NCBI RefSeq assembly: GCF_003710905.1
Contig: NZ_RHHV01000003.1
Location: forward strand, 186,001 to 250,000
Length of the DNA: 64,000 bases
Source: Brevibacillus parabrevis
GTDB taxonomy: Bacteria; Bacillota; Bacilli; Brevibacillales; Brevibacillaceae
Reading direction: 5' to 3'
The notes under the pieces were generated by a model. The model was given only the letters and a program-made list of their open reading frames with translations, was not told the origin of the DNA and searched no databases. A program made the translations under genes and the position numbers. Each line of letters starts with the position of its first letter. Positions within the stretch are counted from its first letter, which is position 1. Shown here one piece after another: positions 41,610 through 52,537 of this stretch.

Positions 41610-43685
41610 ATGCTGGCACTTATCAATCTGATCGCTTTTTTCCTGGTGCTCGCTTACGGGCTGTATCTGGCCGGACATGTTGTGTACAGCAGATATTTGT
41701 TCATCAAGCTGGGCAAAAAGCCGGATGTGAAAAATGACTTTGGCGCACGCATCAACCTGATGCTGGACAACGTCATTTTCCACAAGAAGCTGTTGAAGGA
41801 CAAGAAAAGCGGGATTATGCACGTCGTGATGTTCTACGGATTCATCACGCTGCAATTCGGCGCGATCGAGCTGGTGATCAAAGGGCTATCGACAGGCTTC
41901 GAGCTACCTTTTGGCAGCGCTCACAAATACTTTTCGCTCATGCAGGAAATCACCACTTTTCTGATTTTGGCTGCTGTCGGATACGCTTTTTACCGTCGCT
42001 ATATCGAGAAGTTGAAACGGCTGAAGCGCGGCTTCAAGTCAGGGATTGTCCTGCTGCTGATCTCCTCTCTGATGGCGACTGTATTGCTCTCCCTGGCTTT
42101 TGAGCAAATTTGGCTCGGGCATGAAGCATCTGGCTTTGCTCCGATCTCCTCTGTCTTGGCAATGGCCTTTTCCGCCATCGGAGTAGGAAGTACGGGCGGA
42201 GCGGTTCTCTTTTATATTTTCTGGTGGGCGCATCTGATCATTTTGTTGGGCTTTGCCGTCTACGTGCCGCAGTCCAAACACGCTCACTTGCTGTTTGCTC
42301 CGGTTAACGTCTGGTTCAAAAAGCTCGATCCGCCAGGAAAGCTGTCGAGCATCAACTTCGAGGACGAGACACAGGAAGTGTTCGGCGTGGGCAAGATCGA
42401 AGACTTCACGCAAACACAGCTGATCGACTTGTACGCCTGTGTAGAGTGCGGGCGCTGTACGAATATGTGCCCGGCAGCGGGAACCGGAAAAATGCTCTCG
42501 CCGATGGACTTGATTACGAAAATGCGCGACCATCTGACGGAAAAGGGAGCCGCTGTGACATCGCGTACGCCGTGGATGCCAAGCTTTGCTTTTTCGCAAA
42601 CGACCGCCAACCAGATCGCTGTGCAAGCTTCGGAAGTGGCAGCCACAGCCGAGGGCGCGACGTCCATTTACGAGAAAAACCTGATTGGCGATGTCATTAC
42701 CGAGCAGGAGCTGTGGGCTTGTACAACCTGTCGCAACTGTGAAGACCAATGTCCGGTGATGAACGAGCACGTGGATAAAATCATCGACATGCGCCGCTAT
42801 CTCGTGATGACCGAAGGAAGCATGCCAGCCGAAGCGCAGCGCGCCCTGAACAATATCGAGCGCCAGGGCAACCCTTGGGGAATCAACCGCAAGGACCGGA
42901 TGAAATGGATTGAAGGTCTGAATGGTCAATACGAGGTGCCGACCGTCAAGCAGGTCGAGGAATTTGAATATTTGTTCTGGGTCGGCTCCATGGGCTCGTT
43001 TGATCTGCGCAGCCAAAAAATCTCGCATGCTTTTGTGAAGCTCATGCACGAAGCAGGCGTCAAGTTCGCCATCCTGGGGAATGAGGAAAAGAACTCGGGA
43101 GATACGGCGCGCCGCATCGGAAACGAATTTTTGTTCCAGCAACTGGCACAGGAAAACATCGCGTTGTTCGAAGGCTACGAAGTGAAGAAGATCGTCACCT
43201 GCGACCCGCACGCGTACAACACGTTCAAAAACGAATATCCGGAGTTTGGATTGACCGCGGAAGTGTACCACCATTCCGAGCTGCTCGCCCAGTGGGTGAA
43301 CGAAGGCCGCTTGAAACCGACGAAGGAAGTCAAGGAGCGGATTACGTATCACGATTCCTGCTATTTGGGTCGCTACAACGAGATTTACGACAAGCCGCGT
43401 GTCATCTTGGAAGCAATCCCTGGCGTCGAAGTGGTGGAAATGAAGCGCAGCGGCTGTGACAGCATGTGCTGTGGAGCAGGCGGCGGCCTCATGTGGATGG
43501 AGGAGCATGAAGGCTCGCGTGTCAACGTGGCGCGTACCGAGCAAGCATTGGAGGTCAACCCGACCGCGATTGCCAGCGCCTGCCCGTACTGCCTGACCAT
43601 GATGAACGACGGAATCAAAACCAAGGAAAAAGAAGACGACGTCAAAACGCGCGATGTGGCGGAGATTTTGGCGGACGCGATCTGA
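41610..43685 (+). CDS. fadF: FadF-type iron-sulfur oxidoreductase (acyl-CoA dehydrogenase partner)
   Basis: A 691-residue membrane protein. The N-terminal half has about six membrane segments (NarI-like, residues 1-235). Two [4Fe-4S] ferredoxin motifs follow (CVECGRCTNMCP near 275 and CTTCRNCEDQCP near 370) and then two CCG-type cysteine-rich domains, with CDSMCCGAGGG and CPYC near the C-terminus. B. subtilis FadF (YwjF) is required for fatty-acid degradation; the family passes electrons from acyl-CoA dehydrogenase/ETF to quinone. Its neighbours here are thiolase, 3-hydroxybutyryl-CoA and acyl-CoA dehydrogenase genes. Control by two operators upstream is likely. Confidence 0.87.
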   Translation: MLALINLIAFFLVLAYGLYLAGHVVYSRYLFIKLGKKPDVKNDFGARINLMLDNVIFHKKLLKDKKSGIMHVVMFYGFITLQFGAIELVIKGLSTGFELPFGSAHKYFSLMQEITTFLILAAVGYAFYRRYIEKLKRLKRGFKSGIVLLLISSLMATVLLSLAFEQIWLGHEASGFAPISSVLAMAFSAIGVGSTGGAVLFYIFWWAHLIILLGFAVYVPQSKHAHLLFAPVNVWFKKLDPPGKLSSINFEDETQEVFGVGKIEDFTQTQLIDLYACVECGRCTNMCPAAGTGKMLSPMDLITKMRDHLTEKGAAVTSRTPWMPSFAFSQTTANQIAVQASEVAATAEGATSIYEKNLIGDVITEQELWACTTCRNCEDQCPVMNEHVDKIIDMRRYLVMTEGSMPAEAQRALNNIERQGNPWGINRKDRMKWIEGLNGQYEVPTVKQVEEFEYLFWVGSMGSFDLRSQKISHAFVKLMHEAGVKFAILGNEEKNSGDTARRIGNEFLFQQLAQENIALFEGYEVKKIVTCDPHAYNTFKNEYPEFGLTAEVYHHSELLAQWVNEGRLKPTKEVKERITYHDSCYLGRYNEIYDKPRVILEAIPGVEVVEMKRSGCDSMCCGAGGGLMWMEEHEGSRVNVARTEQALEVNPTAIASACPYCLTMMNDGIKTKEKEDDVKTRDVAEILADAI

Positions 43686-43723
43686 CAAGCGACGAAGACG
43701 AGAAGTGTTCTTTTGGGAACCCC

Positions 43724-43764
43724 GAACAGCCTGATTAGGAAAAGAAGTCAGGCTGTTCTTTTTT
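43724..43764 (+). terminator. Intrinsic terminator of fadF
   Basis: GAACAGCCTGA, 13-base loop, TCAGGCTGTTC, T run. Confidence 0.9.
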
Positions 43765-43832
43765 CGTCGGGATAAGGGTAGCAAACACGGGCGTCAGAAG
43801 CTTTAACATAGCCCAACTTTTCTAATAATTCA

Positions 43833-43861
43833 TTGACTAATCGGGTTGAAGACGGCAAAAT
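43833..43861 (+). promoter_or_regulatory. Promoter of the thiolase operon
   Basis: TTGACT (43833-43838), 17-base spacer, CAAAAT (43856-43861). The TetR-type operator lies 16 bases downstream of the -10, where a bound repressor blocks transcription. Confidence 0.6.
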
Positions 43862-43876
43862 GAAGATAGCAGAAAA

Positions 43877-43894
43877 TGAACGAACGCTCGGTCA
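43877..43894. promoter_or_regulatory. TetR-type operator, copy 2 (thiolase operon)
   Basis: TGAACGAACGCTCGGTCA between the thiolase promoter and the ribosome binding site. Confidence 0.7.
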
Positions 43895-43913
43895 TAAGAA
43901 TGGAGGGCATGCG

Positions 43914-45092
43914 ATGAAAACGGTGATAGTTGGGGCGGCACGTACCCCGTTTGGCAAGTTTGGCGGTTCCCTGAAAGCGTTGTCTGCGGTAGACCTCGGT
44001 GCAATCGTGATCAAGGAAGCCTTGGAGCGCTCCGGCATTTCCGACGATCAAGTCGACGAAGTGATCATGGGCATGGTCATTCAGGCGGGAGCAGGCCAGG
44101 TTCCTTCCCGGCAGGCAGCGCGCAAGGCCGGACTGCCATGGGACGTGGCGAGCGAGACGATCAACAAGGTGTGCGCCTCCGGGATGCGGGCTGTCACGAT
44201 GGGCGACCAGATCATTCGCGCAGGCGACGGGGAGATTATCGTTGCTGGCGGCATGGAGAGCATGAGCAATGCGCCTTATGCGCTTCCGGCGGCGCGTGAT
44301 GGCATGAGAATGGGAGATGCGACTGTGCGCGATCTCATGATGTACGATGGCCTCACTTGTCCGTTTGATCAGGTGCCGATGGCTGTTCACGGCAGCAACG
44401 TGGCTGAAGAGTACGGAATATCGCGTGAAGCGCAGGACGATTGGGCGCTGCGCAGCCAGCAGAGAACGGCGAGAGCGGTCGAGAACGGACTTTTTGACGA
44501 GGAGATCGTAGCCGTCTCCATTCCTCAGAAAAAAGGGGAGCAGCTGCAAGTGACAAAAGACGAAGGACCACGCCCGGATACGACCAGGGAAGGTCTGGCG
44601 AAACTGCCGCCAGTCTACAAAAAGGACGGAACGATTACGGCAGGCAACGCGCCTGGCATTAATGACGGAGCAGCAGCGATGGTGCTGATGTCCGATGCCA
44701 AGGCCGAGGAGCTGGGCATCAAGCCGCTCGCTACGATTCTCGGACATGCGCACGTAGGAGCAGAAGCTCCGTACATTGCAACGACACCAGGGCTGGCCAT
44801 CAACAAGCTGCTCGAAAAAACAGGGGTTTCGCTGGACGAAATCGCTTTGTTTGAAGTGAACGAAGCGTTTGCAGCCGTGACCTTGACCAGCGGCAAAATC
44901 GTCGGTTGGGACGACGAGAAAGTAAATGTAAACGGGGGAGCGATCGCGCTCGGTCACCCGATTGGAGCGAGTGGAGCACGAATTATCATGCACCTCGCAT
45001 ACGAGTTAAAAAGACGCGGTGGCGGACTAGGGATTGCGGCGATTTGCAGCGGTGCCGCACAGGGAGACGCTATCCTGATTAAAGTGGAGTAG
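43914..45092 (+). CDS. Acetyl-CoA C-acetyltransferase (thiolase)
   Basis: A 392-residue thiolase. The nucleophilic Cys87 lies in [12 protein letters not shown], the acid/base His in [17 protein letters not shown] (about 349) and the second Cys in [10 protein letters not shown] (about 378). It condenses or splits acetoacetyl-CoA or longer 3-ketoacyl-CoA. GGAGGG is eight bases before the ATG at 43914; the frame upstream covers the operator and is not coding. First gene of a four-gene run with the dehydrogenases; the B. subtilis relative is mmgA. Confidence 0.93.
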   Translation: MKTVIVGAARTPFGKFGGSLKALSAVDLGAIVIKEALERSGISDDQVDEVIMGMVIQAGAGQVPSRQAARKAGLPWDVASETINKVCASGMRAVTMGDQIIRAGDGEIIVAGGMESMSNAPYALPAARDGMRMGDATVRDLMMYDGLTCPFDQVPMAVHGSNVAEEYGISREAQDDWALRSQQRTARAVENGLFDEEIVAVSIPQKKGEQLQVTKDEGPRPDTTREGLAKLPPVYKKDGTITAGNAPGINDGAAAMVLMSDAKAEELGIKPLATILGHAHVGAEAPYIATTPGLAINKLLEKTGVSLDEIALFEVNEAFAAVTLTSGKIVGWDDEKVNVNGGAIALGHPIGASGARIIMHLAYELKRRGGGLGIAAICSGAAQGDAILIKVE

Positions 45093-45104
45093 GGGGCCTT
45101 TTAC

Positions 45105-45956
45105 ATGAACGTACAAACGATAATGGTCATCGGAGCAGGGCAGATGGGCAGCGGCATTGCCCAGGTAGCAGCACAGGCAGGCTTTCGCGTTTATTTGAAC
45201 GACGTGCAGCAGCCGTTTGTGGAGCGCGGTCTGGCGACGATCACGAAAAACTTGTCGCGCAACGTGGAAAAAGGCAAACTGAGCGAAGACGACAAACAGG
45301 CGATCTTATCCCGGCTCGTCCTGTCGACCGATTTGGCAGACGCGGCGGATGCTGATTTTGTTATAGAAGCTGTCACCGAAAATATGGCGGTGAAAACAGC
45401 GATCTTTTCCAAACTGGATGAGGTATGTCCGCCGCATGCGATTTTGGCGAGCAACACGTCCTCTCTTCCCATCACCGAAATTGCCGCAGTGACGAAGCGG
45501 CCGGAAAAAGTGATCGGGATGCATTTCATGAATCCTGTACCTGTGATGAAGCTGGTCGAAATTATTCGCGGGCTGCAAACAGCAGACGAGGTATACCAGC
45601 TGACCGAAGATTTGTCGAAGCAAATGGGCAAGGTGCCAGTAAGCGTAAATGATTTCCCGGGCTTCGTGTCCAATCGGGTGCTGATGCCGATGCTCAACGA
45701 AGCGATCTATTGCGTGTATGAGGGCGTGGCAACGCCAGAAGCGATCGACGAAGTGATGAAGCTGGGCATGAACCATCCGATGGGGCCGCTCCAGTTGGCT
45801 GACTTTATCGGTCTTGATACGTGCCTCTACATCATGGAGGTGCTGCACGAAGGCTTCGGCGATTCCAAATATCGTCCTTGCCCGCTGCTTCGCAAATACG
45901 TAAAAGCGGGATGGCTAGGCAAAAAATCCGGTCGAGGATTCTACGTGTACAACTAA
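45105..45956 (+). CDS. 3-hydroxybutyryl-CoA dehydrogenase
   Basis: A 283-residue NAD-dependent dehydrogenase. The Rossmann nucleotide-binding loop is [20 protein letters not shown]; the catalytic His/Glu pair is in [16 protein letters not shown] and the later [18 protein letters not shown]. It oxidises 3-hydroxyacyl-CoA, the step before thiolysis. It follows the thiolase gene by 12 bases; B. subtilis mmgB is the likely orthologue. Confidence 0.93.
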   Translation: MNVQTIMVIGAGQMGSGIAQVAAQAGFRVYLNDVQQPFVERGLATITKNLSRNVEKGKLSEDDKQAILSRLVLSTDLADAADADFVIEAVTENMAVKTAIFSKLDEVCPPHAILASNTSSLPITEIAAVTKRPEKVIGMHFMNPVPVMKLVEIIRGLQTADEVYQLTEDLSKQMGKVPVSVNDFPGFVSNRVLMPMLNEAIYCVYEGVATPEAIDEVMKLGMNHPMGPLQLADFIGLDTCLYIMEVLHEGFGDSKYRPCPLLRKYVKAGWLGKKSGRGFYVYN

Positions 45957-45987
45957 CTGAAGGATTCGGCAGAAAGGTAGGACGGAC

Positions 45988-47130
45988 ATGGATTTTCGAT
46001 TGAACGATGAGCAAGAGATGATGCGCCGCATGGTACGCGACTTTGCGCAAAAAGAAATTGCGCCGTTTGTTCCGGTTATGGAGGAAAAGGATGAGTTTCC
46101 CCGCCAGATTCTCAAAAAGATGGGCGAGATGGGGCTGATGGGAATACCGATCGCTGAAGAATGGGGAGGCGCCGGAGCCGATTTTGTCTCCTACATTTTG
46201 GCGATTCACGAGATTTCCAAAGTGAGCGCGACAGTGGGAGTCATTTTGTCCGTGCACACCTCTGTAGGAACGAATCCGATTCTTTACTTCGGAACGGAGG
46301 AGCAGAAGCGCAAGTACGTGGCAAAGCTGGCCCGTGGCGAATATCTCGGCGCTTTTGCCCTGACCGAGCCGCATGCCGGGTCCGATGCCAGCAGCATCAG
46401 AACGACAGCGGTGCGAAGCGGGGATGAATACATCCTGAACGGCAACAAAGTGTTCATTACAAACGGCGGCGAAGCGGATACGTACATCACTTTTGCGGTC
46501 ACGGATGCCAGCAAGGGAAGCAAAGGAATTTCCGCTTTCATCGTGGAGAAAGATACGCCGGGCTTTATCGTCGGCAAAAAGGAAAAGAAAATGGGGCTGC
46601 ACGGCTCCTACACGACTGAGCTGGTGTTTGACAACGCTCGCGTACCTGCTGCCAACCTGTTGGGGCAAGAGGGAGACGGCTTCTGCATAGCGATGGCGAA
46701 CCTGGACACGGGCAGAATCGGAATCGCTGCGCAAGCGTTGGGGATCGCCGAGGCTGCTGTCCATTACGCGACAGAGTACGCAAAAGAACGCAAGCAGTTC
46801 GGACAACCGATCGCCAAGCAACAAGCTATCGGGTTCAAGCTCGCGGACATGGCGACAAAAGCGGAAGCAGCGAGACTGTTGGTGTATCGCGCAGCATCAC
46901 TGCGCAGCCAGGGAATCGCCTGCGGCATGGAAGCATCGATGGCAAAACGCTTCGCTACGGATACGGCGATGGAGCTGGCGACAGAAGCGGTACAAGTGTT
47001 TGGCGGGTACGGCTACACCAGAGAATATCCGGTTGAGCGTCTGTTCCGGGATGCCAAAGTTACGCAGATTTATGAGGGTACCAATGAAATTCAACGAATC
47101 GTAATCGCCAAGCATTTGCTTGCTGACTAA
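45988..47130 (+). CDS. Acyl-CoA dehydrogenase 1
   Basis: A 380-residue FAD enzyme. It shows the family signatures [16 protein letters not shown] (FAD/substrate binding, about 122-137), ERKQFGQPI, and [16 protein letters not shown]...[13 protein letters not shown] with the catalytic Glu. It makes the 2,3-double bond in short/medium acyl-CoA and passes electrons to ETF and FadF. About 31 bases separate it from the dehydrogenase gene upstream. It is a paralogue of the next gene (same length, similar sequence), likely with different chain specificity. Confidence 0.92.
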   Translation: MDFRLNDEQEMMRRMVRDFAQKEIAPFVPVMEEKDEFPRQILKKMGEMGLMGIPIAEEWGGAGADFVSYILAIHEISKVSATVGVILSVHTSVGTNPILYFGTEEQKRKYVAKLARGEYLGAFALTEPHAGSDASSIRTTAVRSGDEYILNGNKVFITNGGEADTYITFAVTDASKGSKGISAFIVEKDTPGFIVGKKEKKMGLHGSYTTELVFDNARVPAANLLGQEGDGFCIAMANLDTGRIGIAAQALGIAEAAVHYATEYAKERKQFGQPIAKQQAIGFKLADMATKAEAARLLVYRAASLRSQGIACGMEASMAKRFATDTAMELATEAVQVFGGYGYTREYPVERLFRDAKVTQIYEGTNEIQRIVIAKHLLAD

Positions 47131-47202
47131 ATAAAAGCCTTTTGTGCCGCCCGGTTACTGGGCTGACTAAAACAGGCGAAAACACATGGGGGAGTGAAAA
47201 AA

Positions 47203-48345
47203 ATGAATTTCCAGCTTACGGAAGAACATGACATGATGCGTAAAATGATCCGCGATTTCGCAGAAAACCAGGTGGCTCCGACAGCAGCCGAGCGCGATGA
47301 GGAAGAGCGCTTCGACAGATCCATTTTTGAACAGATGGCAGAGCTTGGCTTGACGGGCATCCCTTGGCCGGAAGAATACGGAGGCGCTGGCGCGGACTAC
47401 TTGAGCTACGTCATTGCAGTCGAAGAACTCTCCCGTGTGGATGCGTCGATCGGCGTGACTTTGTCCGCACAAGTATCGCTGGCAAGCTGGCCGATTTACA
47501 AGTTTGGCACAGAAGAGCAGAAACAAAAGTTTTTGCGTCCATTGGCAGAAGGCAAAAAAATGGGAGCTTACTGTTTGACTGAGCCAGGCTCAGGCTCGGA
47601 CTCCGCAGGAATGCGTACAACTGCTGTGCGCGATGGCGACCACTACATTTTGAACGGCAGCAAAATTTTCATCACCAATGCGGGTGAAGCAGAGATTTAC
47701 ATCGTTTTTGCCGTAACCAGCCCTGAGCTGAAACACAAGGGAGTTACCGCCTTCATCGTGGAAAAAGGCATGGACGGCTTCACGATGGGCAAAAAGGAGA
47801 AAAAGCTGGGCATTCGTTCCTCGCCAACTTTGGCGGTGAATTTTGAAGATGTACGAGTTCCTGTAGAGAATAGGCTCGGCGAGGAAGGTCAAGGCTTCAA
47901 AATCGCCATGATGACGCTGGACGGCGGACGAAACGGAATCGCTGCCCAAGCGGTTGGCATCGCGCAGGGAGCTTTCGAGCACGCCCTTGCTTATGCCAAA
48001 GAACGCAACCAGTTCGGGAAGCCGATCGCGTCCTTGCAAGCCATCCAGTTCAAGCTGGCTGACATGGCAACCAAAATCGAAGCCGCTCGCTTGCTCACGT
48101 ATCAGGCTGCATGGCTGGAAGACCAGGGCCTGCCTTACGGAAAAGCATCTGCCATGTCCAAAGTATTTGCGGGCGATATCGCGATGGAGGTTACGACCGA
48201 AGCGGTGCAAGTATTTGGCGGGTACGGCTACACCCGTGAGTACCCTGTCGAGCGCTTCATGAGGGATGCGAAAATCACGCAAATTTATGAGGGCACTAAT
48301 GAAATCCAGCGCGTAGTAATCAGCAACTACCTGCTAAAAGAATAG
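47203..48345 (+). CDS. Acyl-CoA dehydrogenase 2
   Basis: A 380-residue second acyl-CoA dehydrogenase with [25 protein letters not shown] and [38 protein letters not shown] blocks (catalytic Glu within IYEGTN). Start at 47203: ATG eight bases after GGGGGAG; a GTG at 47194 lies within that site. Two ACAD paralogues side by side suggest tandem duplication followed by specialisation. Relation to B. subtilis AcdA/MmgC is likely but not resolvable here. Confidence 0.92.
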   Translation: MNFQLTEEHDMMRKMIRDFAENQVAPTAAERDEEERFDRSIFEQMAELGLTGIPWPEEYGGAGADYLSYVIAVEELSRVDASIGVTLSAQVSLASWPIYKFGTEEQKQKFLRPLAEGKKMGAYCLTEPGSGSDSAGMRTTAVRDGDHYILNGSKIFITNAGEAEIYIVFAVTSPELKHKGVTAFIVEKGMDGFTMGKKEKKLGIRSSPTLAVNFEDVRVPVENRLGEEGQGFKIAMMTLDGGRNGIAAQAVGIAQGAFEHALAYAKERNQFGKPIASLQAIQFKLADMATKIEAARLLTYQAAWLEDQGLPYGKASAMSKVFAGDIAMEVTTEAVQVFGGYGYTREYPVERFMRDAKITQIYEGTNEIQRVVISNYLLKE

Positions 48346-48428
48346 AGAAATCATTACCGACAACCACGATTGTTCCAACTAGCTGAACGCAAAAAGATTT
48401 TTTGATAAGGCCTGTGGAAAAGAAAGGT

Positions 48429-48457
48429 TTGGCTTTGCGCTCTTACTCGCGTATAAT
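48429..48457 (+). promoter_or_regulatory. Promoter of tetR-icmF
   Basis: TTGGCT (48429-48434), 17-base spacer, TATAAT (48452-48457). The operator copy 3 lies 56 bases downstream. Confidence 0.6.
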
Positions 48458-48512
48458 TGTTTGCGAAAAGATCGTCAATGAGCGTTTGCGCCTTTCTTTT
48501 CCTGAAAGTGTC

Positions 48513-48530
48513 TGACTAAACGCTCAGTCG
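48513..48530. promoter_or_regulatory. TetR-type operator, copy 3 (tetR-icmF)
   Basis: TGACTAAACGCTCAGTCG, the weakest of three related sites, about 20 bases before the GTG start of the TetR gene. Implies autoregulation. Confidence 0.6.
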
Positions 48531-48550
48531 GTTGGAAGGGTGGATTTGTT

Positions 48551-49183
48551 GTGTCCGAAAGAAGAAAAACCATACCGTCCTTGGTAAAGGACCCGAAGTT
48601 GATTGAAAAACGCCGGGAGCAGATTATTGAAGCTGCCGTTCATCTCTTCATTAATAAAGGTTTTCACAAAACGACGACGAGGGAGATCGCCCGGGCTTCC
48701 GGGTTCAGTATCGGCACCTTGTACGAGTACATCGAATCGAAGGAAGACGTGCTTTATCTCGTTTGCGATGCGATTCATGCCGAGATGGAGACGCGTTTGC
48801 GCGAAGCGATCAATTTTAACGGCACAGGCTTGAAAATTTTGAAGCTCGCACTCAAAAGCTTGATCCGCGTGATGGATCAGATGAGCGACCGCGTCCTGCT
48901 CATTTATCAGGAGTCGAAGTCGCTGCCGAAAGAAACGCTTCGTTACGTTCTCGGACGTGAAGAAGAGATTGCCCAAATTTTTGTGGAGATCCTGCAAAAA
49001 GGAATTGCCGACGGTTCGCTGCGCATTGATGAGAAGCATGTCAAGCTGATGGCTGACAATATCATGGTGCTGGGCGAAATGTGGGTGTTCCGTCGCTGGG
49101 CTCTGCACAAGCACTATACGTTGGAGGAGTTCACCGAAAAGCAGATTACGCTGTTGCTTCGTGAAATCAGTGTCTCCGACTAA
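48551..49183 (+). CDS. TetR-family regulator of acyl-CoA catabolism
   Basis: A 210-residue regulator starting at GTG. The helix-turn-helix is RREQIIEAAVHLFINKGFHKTTTREIARASG then FSIGTLYEYIESKEDVLYLV (about 20-70). It sits between the beta-oxidation genes and icmF in the same direction, and three related operators lie before fadF, the thiolase operon and itself. It is not an obvious orthologue of B. subtilis FadR, whose N-terminal sequence I recall as different. Ligand probably an acyl-CoA, by analogy with other TetR regulators of this pathway. Confidence 0.85.
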   Translation: MSERRKTIPSLVKDPKLIEKRREQIIEAAVHLFINKGFHKTTTREIARASGFSIGTLYEYIESKEDVLYLVCDAIHAEMETRLREAINFNGTGLKILKLALKSLIRVMDQMSDRVLLIYQESKSLPKETLRYVLGREEEIAQIFVEILQKGIADGSLRIDEKHVKLMADNIMVLGEMWVFRRWALHKHYTLEEFTEKQITLLLREISVSD

Positions 49184-49216
49184 GTCATTTACTTGAATCT
49201 CGGGGAGAGTGGAACG

Positions 49217-52200
49217 ATGGAAACCGAAGTGTATCGTCCGCAAAACAAGGTGCGTTTTGTGACCGCTGCCAGCTTGTATGACGGTCACGACGCCTCGATC
49301 AATATCATGCGCCGTATTTTGCAGTCATCGGGAGTGGAAGTGATCCATCTTGGTCACAATCGCTCGGTCGATGACATCGTGACTGCTGCCATCCAGGAGG
49401 ATGTGCAGGGCATTGCCATCAGCTCTTATCAGGGCGGCCATGTGGAATATTTCAAATACGTGATTGATCTTTTGCGCGAGCGGGGAGCGGAGCATATCCG
49501 TGTCTTCGGGGGCGGCGGTGGAGTAATCGTTCCACGCGAGATTCGCGAGCTGGAGGAATACGGCGTCTGTAAAATTTACTCGCCGGATGACGGCAGGCGT
49601 TTGGGCTTGCAAGGCATGATCAACGACATGATCAGAAACAGCGATTTTCCGACCGTCAAACAGTTGGAAGACGAAGTAAAGGGCTTGCGCGAGCAGAATC
49701 ACAAGGCTGTCGCCCGACTGATCTCTGTCGCGGAGTATGCGGTGGATCAGCCAGAGTGGAAGGAACCGCTGCAAGCAAGCGTGCTGGAAGCCCCAGAGTC
49801 AATTCCGGTGCTCGGGATCACAGGTACAGGTGGAGCCGGGAAAAGCTCGCTGACCGATGAGCTTGTTCGCCGCTTTATCCGTACGTATCCGGAAAAAACA
49901 GTCGCGATTCTGTCTGTCGATCCATCCAAGCAAAAATCGGGTGGAGCGTTGTTGGGCGACCGGATACGGATGAATGCCAACAACACGCCACGCGTCTACA
50001 TGCGCAGTTTGGCGACGCGAAAGTCAGGCATGGAGCTGTCGGCGGCGTTGAAAGACGCCATTCAAGTAACGCGTGCCGCACAATTTGACTTGATCATCGT
50101 GGAGACGAGCGGGATCGGTCAGGGCGATGCGCAGGTGACGGAAGTGTGCGATGTTTCCATGTACGTCATGACCAGTGAATTTGGTGCGCCATCGCAGTTG
50201 GAAAAGATCGACATGCTCGATTTTGCGGACGTGATCGCGATCAACAAGTTCGAACGCAAAGGCTCGGAAGATGCTTTGCGGGAAGTGCGGAAGCAGTATC
50301 GTCGCAATCATCAGCTATTCGATTTGCCTGACGAGCAGGTCCCGGTTTACGGTACGATTGCCAGCCAGTTCAACGACCCGGGCACAAATGTGCTGTTTGC
50401 TGCTCTGATGCATAAAATTGTGCAAAAGACGAATGTGGACTGGTCTGTTGAGAATTTGGATACTACTCCTGTGAAAATTCACAAAACTTCGTTGATTCCG
50501 ACAGAAAGAATCAACTATTTGCAAGAGATTGCGAATACGGTCCGCCAATACCAGGCGTACACCGATGAGCAGTCCGCTATCGCCCGCAAGCTGTATCAGC
50601 TGCACGGCGCCAAGGAAACGCTGCTTGCAGCCAAGGACGAAGCAGTAACCGAATTGATCGCGGTACTCGACAAGCAAATCAAGCTGTTCGAGGAAAAGCT
50701 GCATCCCGAATGCCGCAAAGTGCTCGACAACTGGCCCAAGCTCAAGGAAGCGTACAGACAGGACCAGTTTGTCACTCGCATTCGCGACAAGGAAATCGTC
50801 ACGAAGCTGTTCAGCGAATCGCTGTCAGGTACTCGCATTTCGAAAGTAGCCGTGCCGGACTTCCATGACTGGGGCGAGATTTTGAAATGGTCGCTGAAGG
50901 AAAACGTACCAGGCGAGTTCCCTTATACAGCTGGGGTATTTCCGTTCAAACGCGAGGGAGAAGATCCGAAGCGGCAATTTGCGGGCGAAGGTACGCCTGA
51001 GCGCACGAACCGCCGTTTTCACTTCTTGTCCCAAAATGACGAAGCGAAGCGGCTGAGTACGGCTTTTGACTCGGTGACCTTGTATGGGGAAGATCCGGAT
51101 TATCGTCCGGATATTTACGGGAAAATCGGAACGAGCGGCGTGAGCATCTGCACGCTCGACGACATGAAAAAGCTGTATGCCGGCTTCGACTTGTGTGCGC
51201 CGAGCACATCGGTTTCGATGACGATCAACGGTCCTGCTCCGATGATTTTGGCGATGTTCATGAATACGGCCATCGAGCAGCAGATCGAGAAGTTTGTCCA
51301 AAAGGAAGGGCGCCAGCCTACCGAGGAAGAAGCCAAACAAATCAAGGCGTATACGCTGTCGACGGTTCGCGGCACGGTCCAAGCGGATATTTTGAAAGAA
51401 GATCAGGGACAAAACACATGTATCTTCTCGACTGAATTTGCGCTGCGAATGATGGGCGACATCCAGCAGTATTTCATCGATCAAAAGGTGCGCAACTACT
51501 ACTCCGTGTCGATTTCCGGCTACCATATCGCGGAGGCGGGGGCGAATCCGATTACCCAGCTGGCGTTTACGCTGGCGAACGGGTTTACGTATGTGGAGTA
51601 TTACTTGAGCAGAGGCATGCACATTGATGACTTTGCGCCGAATCTGTCGTTCTTCTTTTCTAATGGACTGGACCCCGAGTATACGGTCATCGGCCGGGTC
51701 GCTCGCCGCATCTGGGCAACCGTGATGAAAAACCGCTACGGCGGGAATGAACGCAGCCAAAAGCTGAAATATCACATTCAAACATCCGGACGCTCCTTGC
51801 ACGCACAGGAAATGGATTTCAACGATATCAGAACGACGCTGCAAGCGCTGATTGCGATTTACGACAACTGCAATTCGCTGCATACCAATGCCTACGACGA
51901 GGCGATTACGACCCCGACAGAGAACTCTGTACGCCGGGCTATGGCGATCCAGATGATCATCAACAAGGAAATGGGCCTCGCGAAAAATGAAAACCCGTTG
52001 CAAGGCGCGTTTATTATTGAGGAGCTGACGGATCTGGTCGAAGAGTCCGTGATGCAGGAATTTGAACGGATCAGTTCTCGCGGCGGCGTGCTGGGAGCGA
52101 TGGAGACGCAGTACCAGCGCGGCAAAATCCAGGATGAATCGATGTATTACGAGATGAAAAAGCACACAGGCGAGCTGCCGATTATTGGCGTGAATACTTT

Positions 52201-52468
52201 CATCAATCCGAACGCTTCCGAGGACGACTACGAGATCGAACTGGCGCGGGCGACCGAGGAAGAAAAAGAACAGCAAATCATCAACCTGAGAGCGTTCCAG
52301 GAGCGCCATCGCGATGTAGCTCCACAGGCGTTGCGCCGCTTGCAGGAAGTAGCGATGGCGGGCGAAAACATCTTCGCCGAACTGATGGAAACGGTGAAGG
52401 TCGCTTCGCTCGGACAGATCAGCGCCGCTTTGTATGAAGTCGGCGGTCAGTATCGGAGAAACATGTAG
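49217..52468 (+). CDS. icmF: Fused isobutyryl-CoA mutase (IcmF)
   Basis: A 1,083-residue adenosylcobalamin enzyme joining three parts: a B12-binding domain at the N-terminus with the base-off motif [12 protein letters not shown] (His24) and GHNRSVDD, a MeaI-type G-protein chaperone domain (P-loop [12 protein letters not shown] about 200-211; NKFE as base motif), and the mutase TIM barrel (about 560-1083; [32 protein letters not shown]). It interconverts isobutyryl-CoA and n-butyryl-CoA (some also isovaleryl/pivalyl-CoA). The ATG at 49217 has GGGGAG upstream. It forms a unit with tetR, feeding branched-chain acyl-CoA into the butyryl-CoA beta-oxidation genes next to it. Confidence 0.95.
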   Translation: METEVYRPQNKVRFVTAASLYDGHDASINIMRRILQSSGVEVIHLGHNRSVDDIVTAAIQEDVQGIAISSYQGGHVEYFKYVIDLLRERGAEHIRVFGGGGGVIVPREIRELEEYGVCKIYSPDDGRRLGLQGMINDMIRNSDFPTVKQLEDEVKGLREQNHKAVARLISVAEYAVDQPEWKEPLQASVLEAPESIPVLGITGTGGAGKSSLTDELVRRFIRTYPEKTVAILSVDPSKQKSGGALLGDRIRMNANNTPRVYMRSLATRKSGMELSAALKDAIQVTRAAQFDLIIVETSGIGQGDAQVTEVCDVSMYVMTSEFGAPSQLEKIDMLDFADVIAINKFERKGSEDALREVRKQYRRNHQLFDLPDEQVPVYGTIASQFNDPGTNVLFAALMHKIVQKTNVDWSVENLDTTPVKIHKTSLIPTERINYLQEIANTVRQYQAYTDEQSAIARKLYQLHGAKETLLAAKDEAVTELIAVLDKQIKLFEEKLHPECRKVLDNWPKLKEAYRQDQFVTRIRDKEIVTKLFSESLSGTRISKVAVPDFHDWGEILKWSLKENVPGEFPYTAGVFPFKREGEDPKRQFAGEGTPERTNRRFHFLSQNDEAKRLSTAFDSVTLYGEDPDYRPDIYGKIGTSGVSICTLDDMKKLYAGFDLCAPSTSVSMTINGPAPMILAMFMNTAIEQQIEKFVQKEGRQPTEEEAKQIKAYTLSTVRGTVQADILKEDQGQNTCIFSTEFALRMMGDIQQYFIDQKVRNYYSVSISGYHIAEAGANPITQLAFTLANGFTYVEYYLSRGMHIDDFAPNLSFFFSNGLDPEYTVIGRVARRIWATVMKNRYGGNERSQKLKYHIQTSGRSLHAQEMDFNDIRTTLQALIAIYDNCNSLHTNAYDEAITTPTENSVRRAMAIQMIINKEMGLAKNENPLQGAFIIEELTDLVEESVMQEFERISSRGGVLGAMETQYQRGKIQDESMYYEMKKHTGELPIIGVNTFINPNASEDDYEIELARATEEEKEQQIINLRAFQERHRDVAPQALRRLQEVAMAGENIFAELMETVKVASLGQISAALYEVGGQYRRNM

Positions 52469-52492
52469 CGGCAAGTTTGGAGCGCAAAAACG

Positions 52493-52532
52493 AAACAAGG
52501 GCCACCTTTGTATAGAGGCGGTCCTTGTTTTG
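52493..52532 (+). terminator. Intrinsic terminator of icmF
   Basis: AAACAAGGGCCACCT, loop, AGGCGGTCCTTGTTTT with small mismatches, then T-rich. Confidence 0.75.
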
Positions 52533-52537
52533 GTTGT

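Noticed and set aside
42039..43784. Long minus-strand frame (581 codons) opposite fadF
   Set aside because: Composition artefact opposite a clear iron-sulfur protein; His/Arg-rich translation with no domains.
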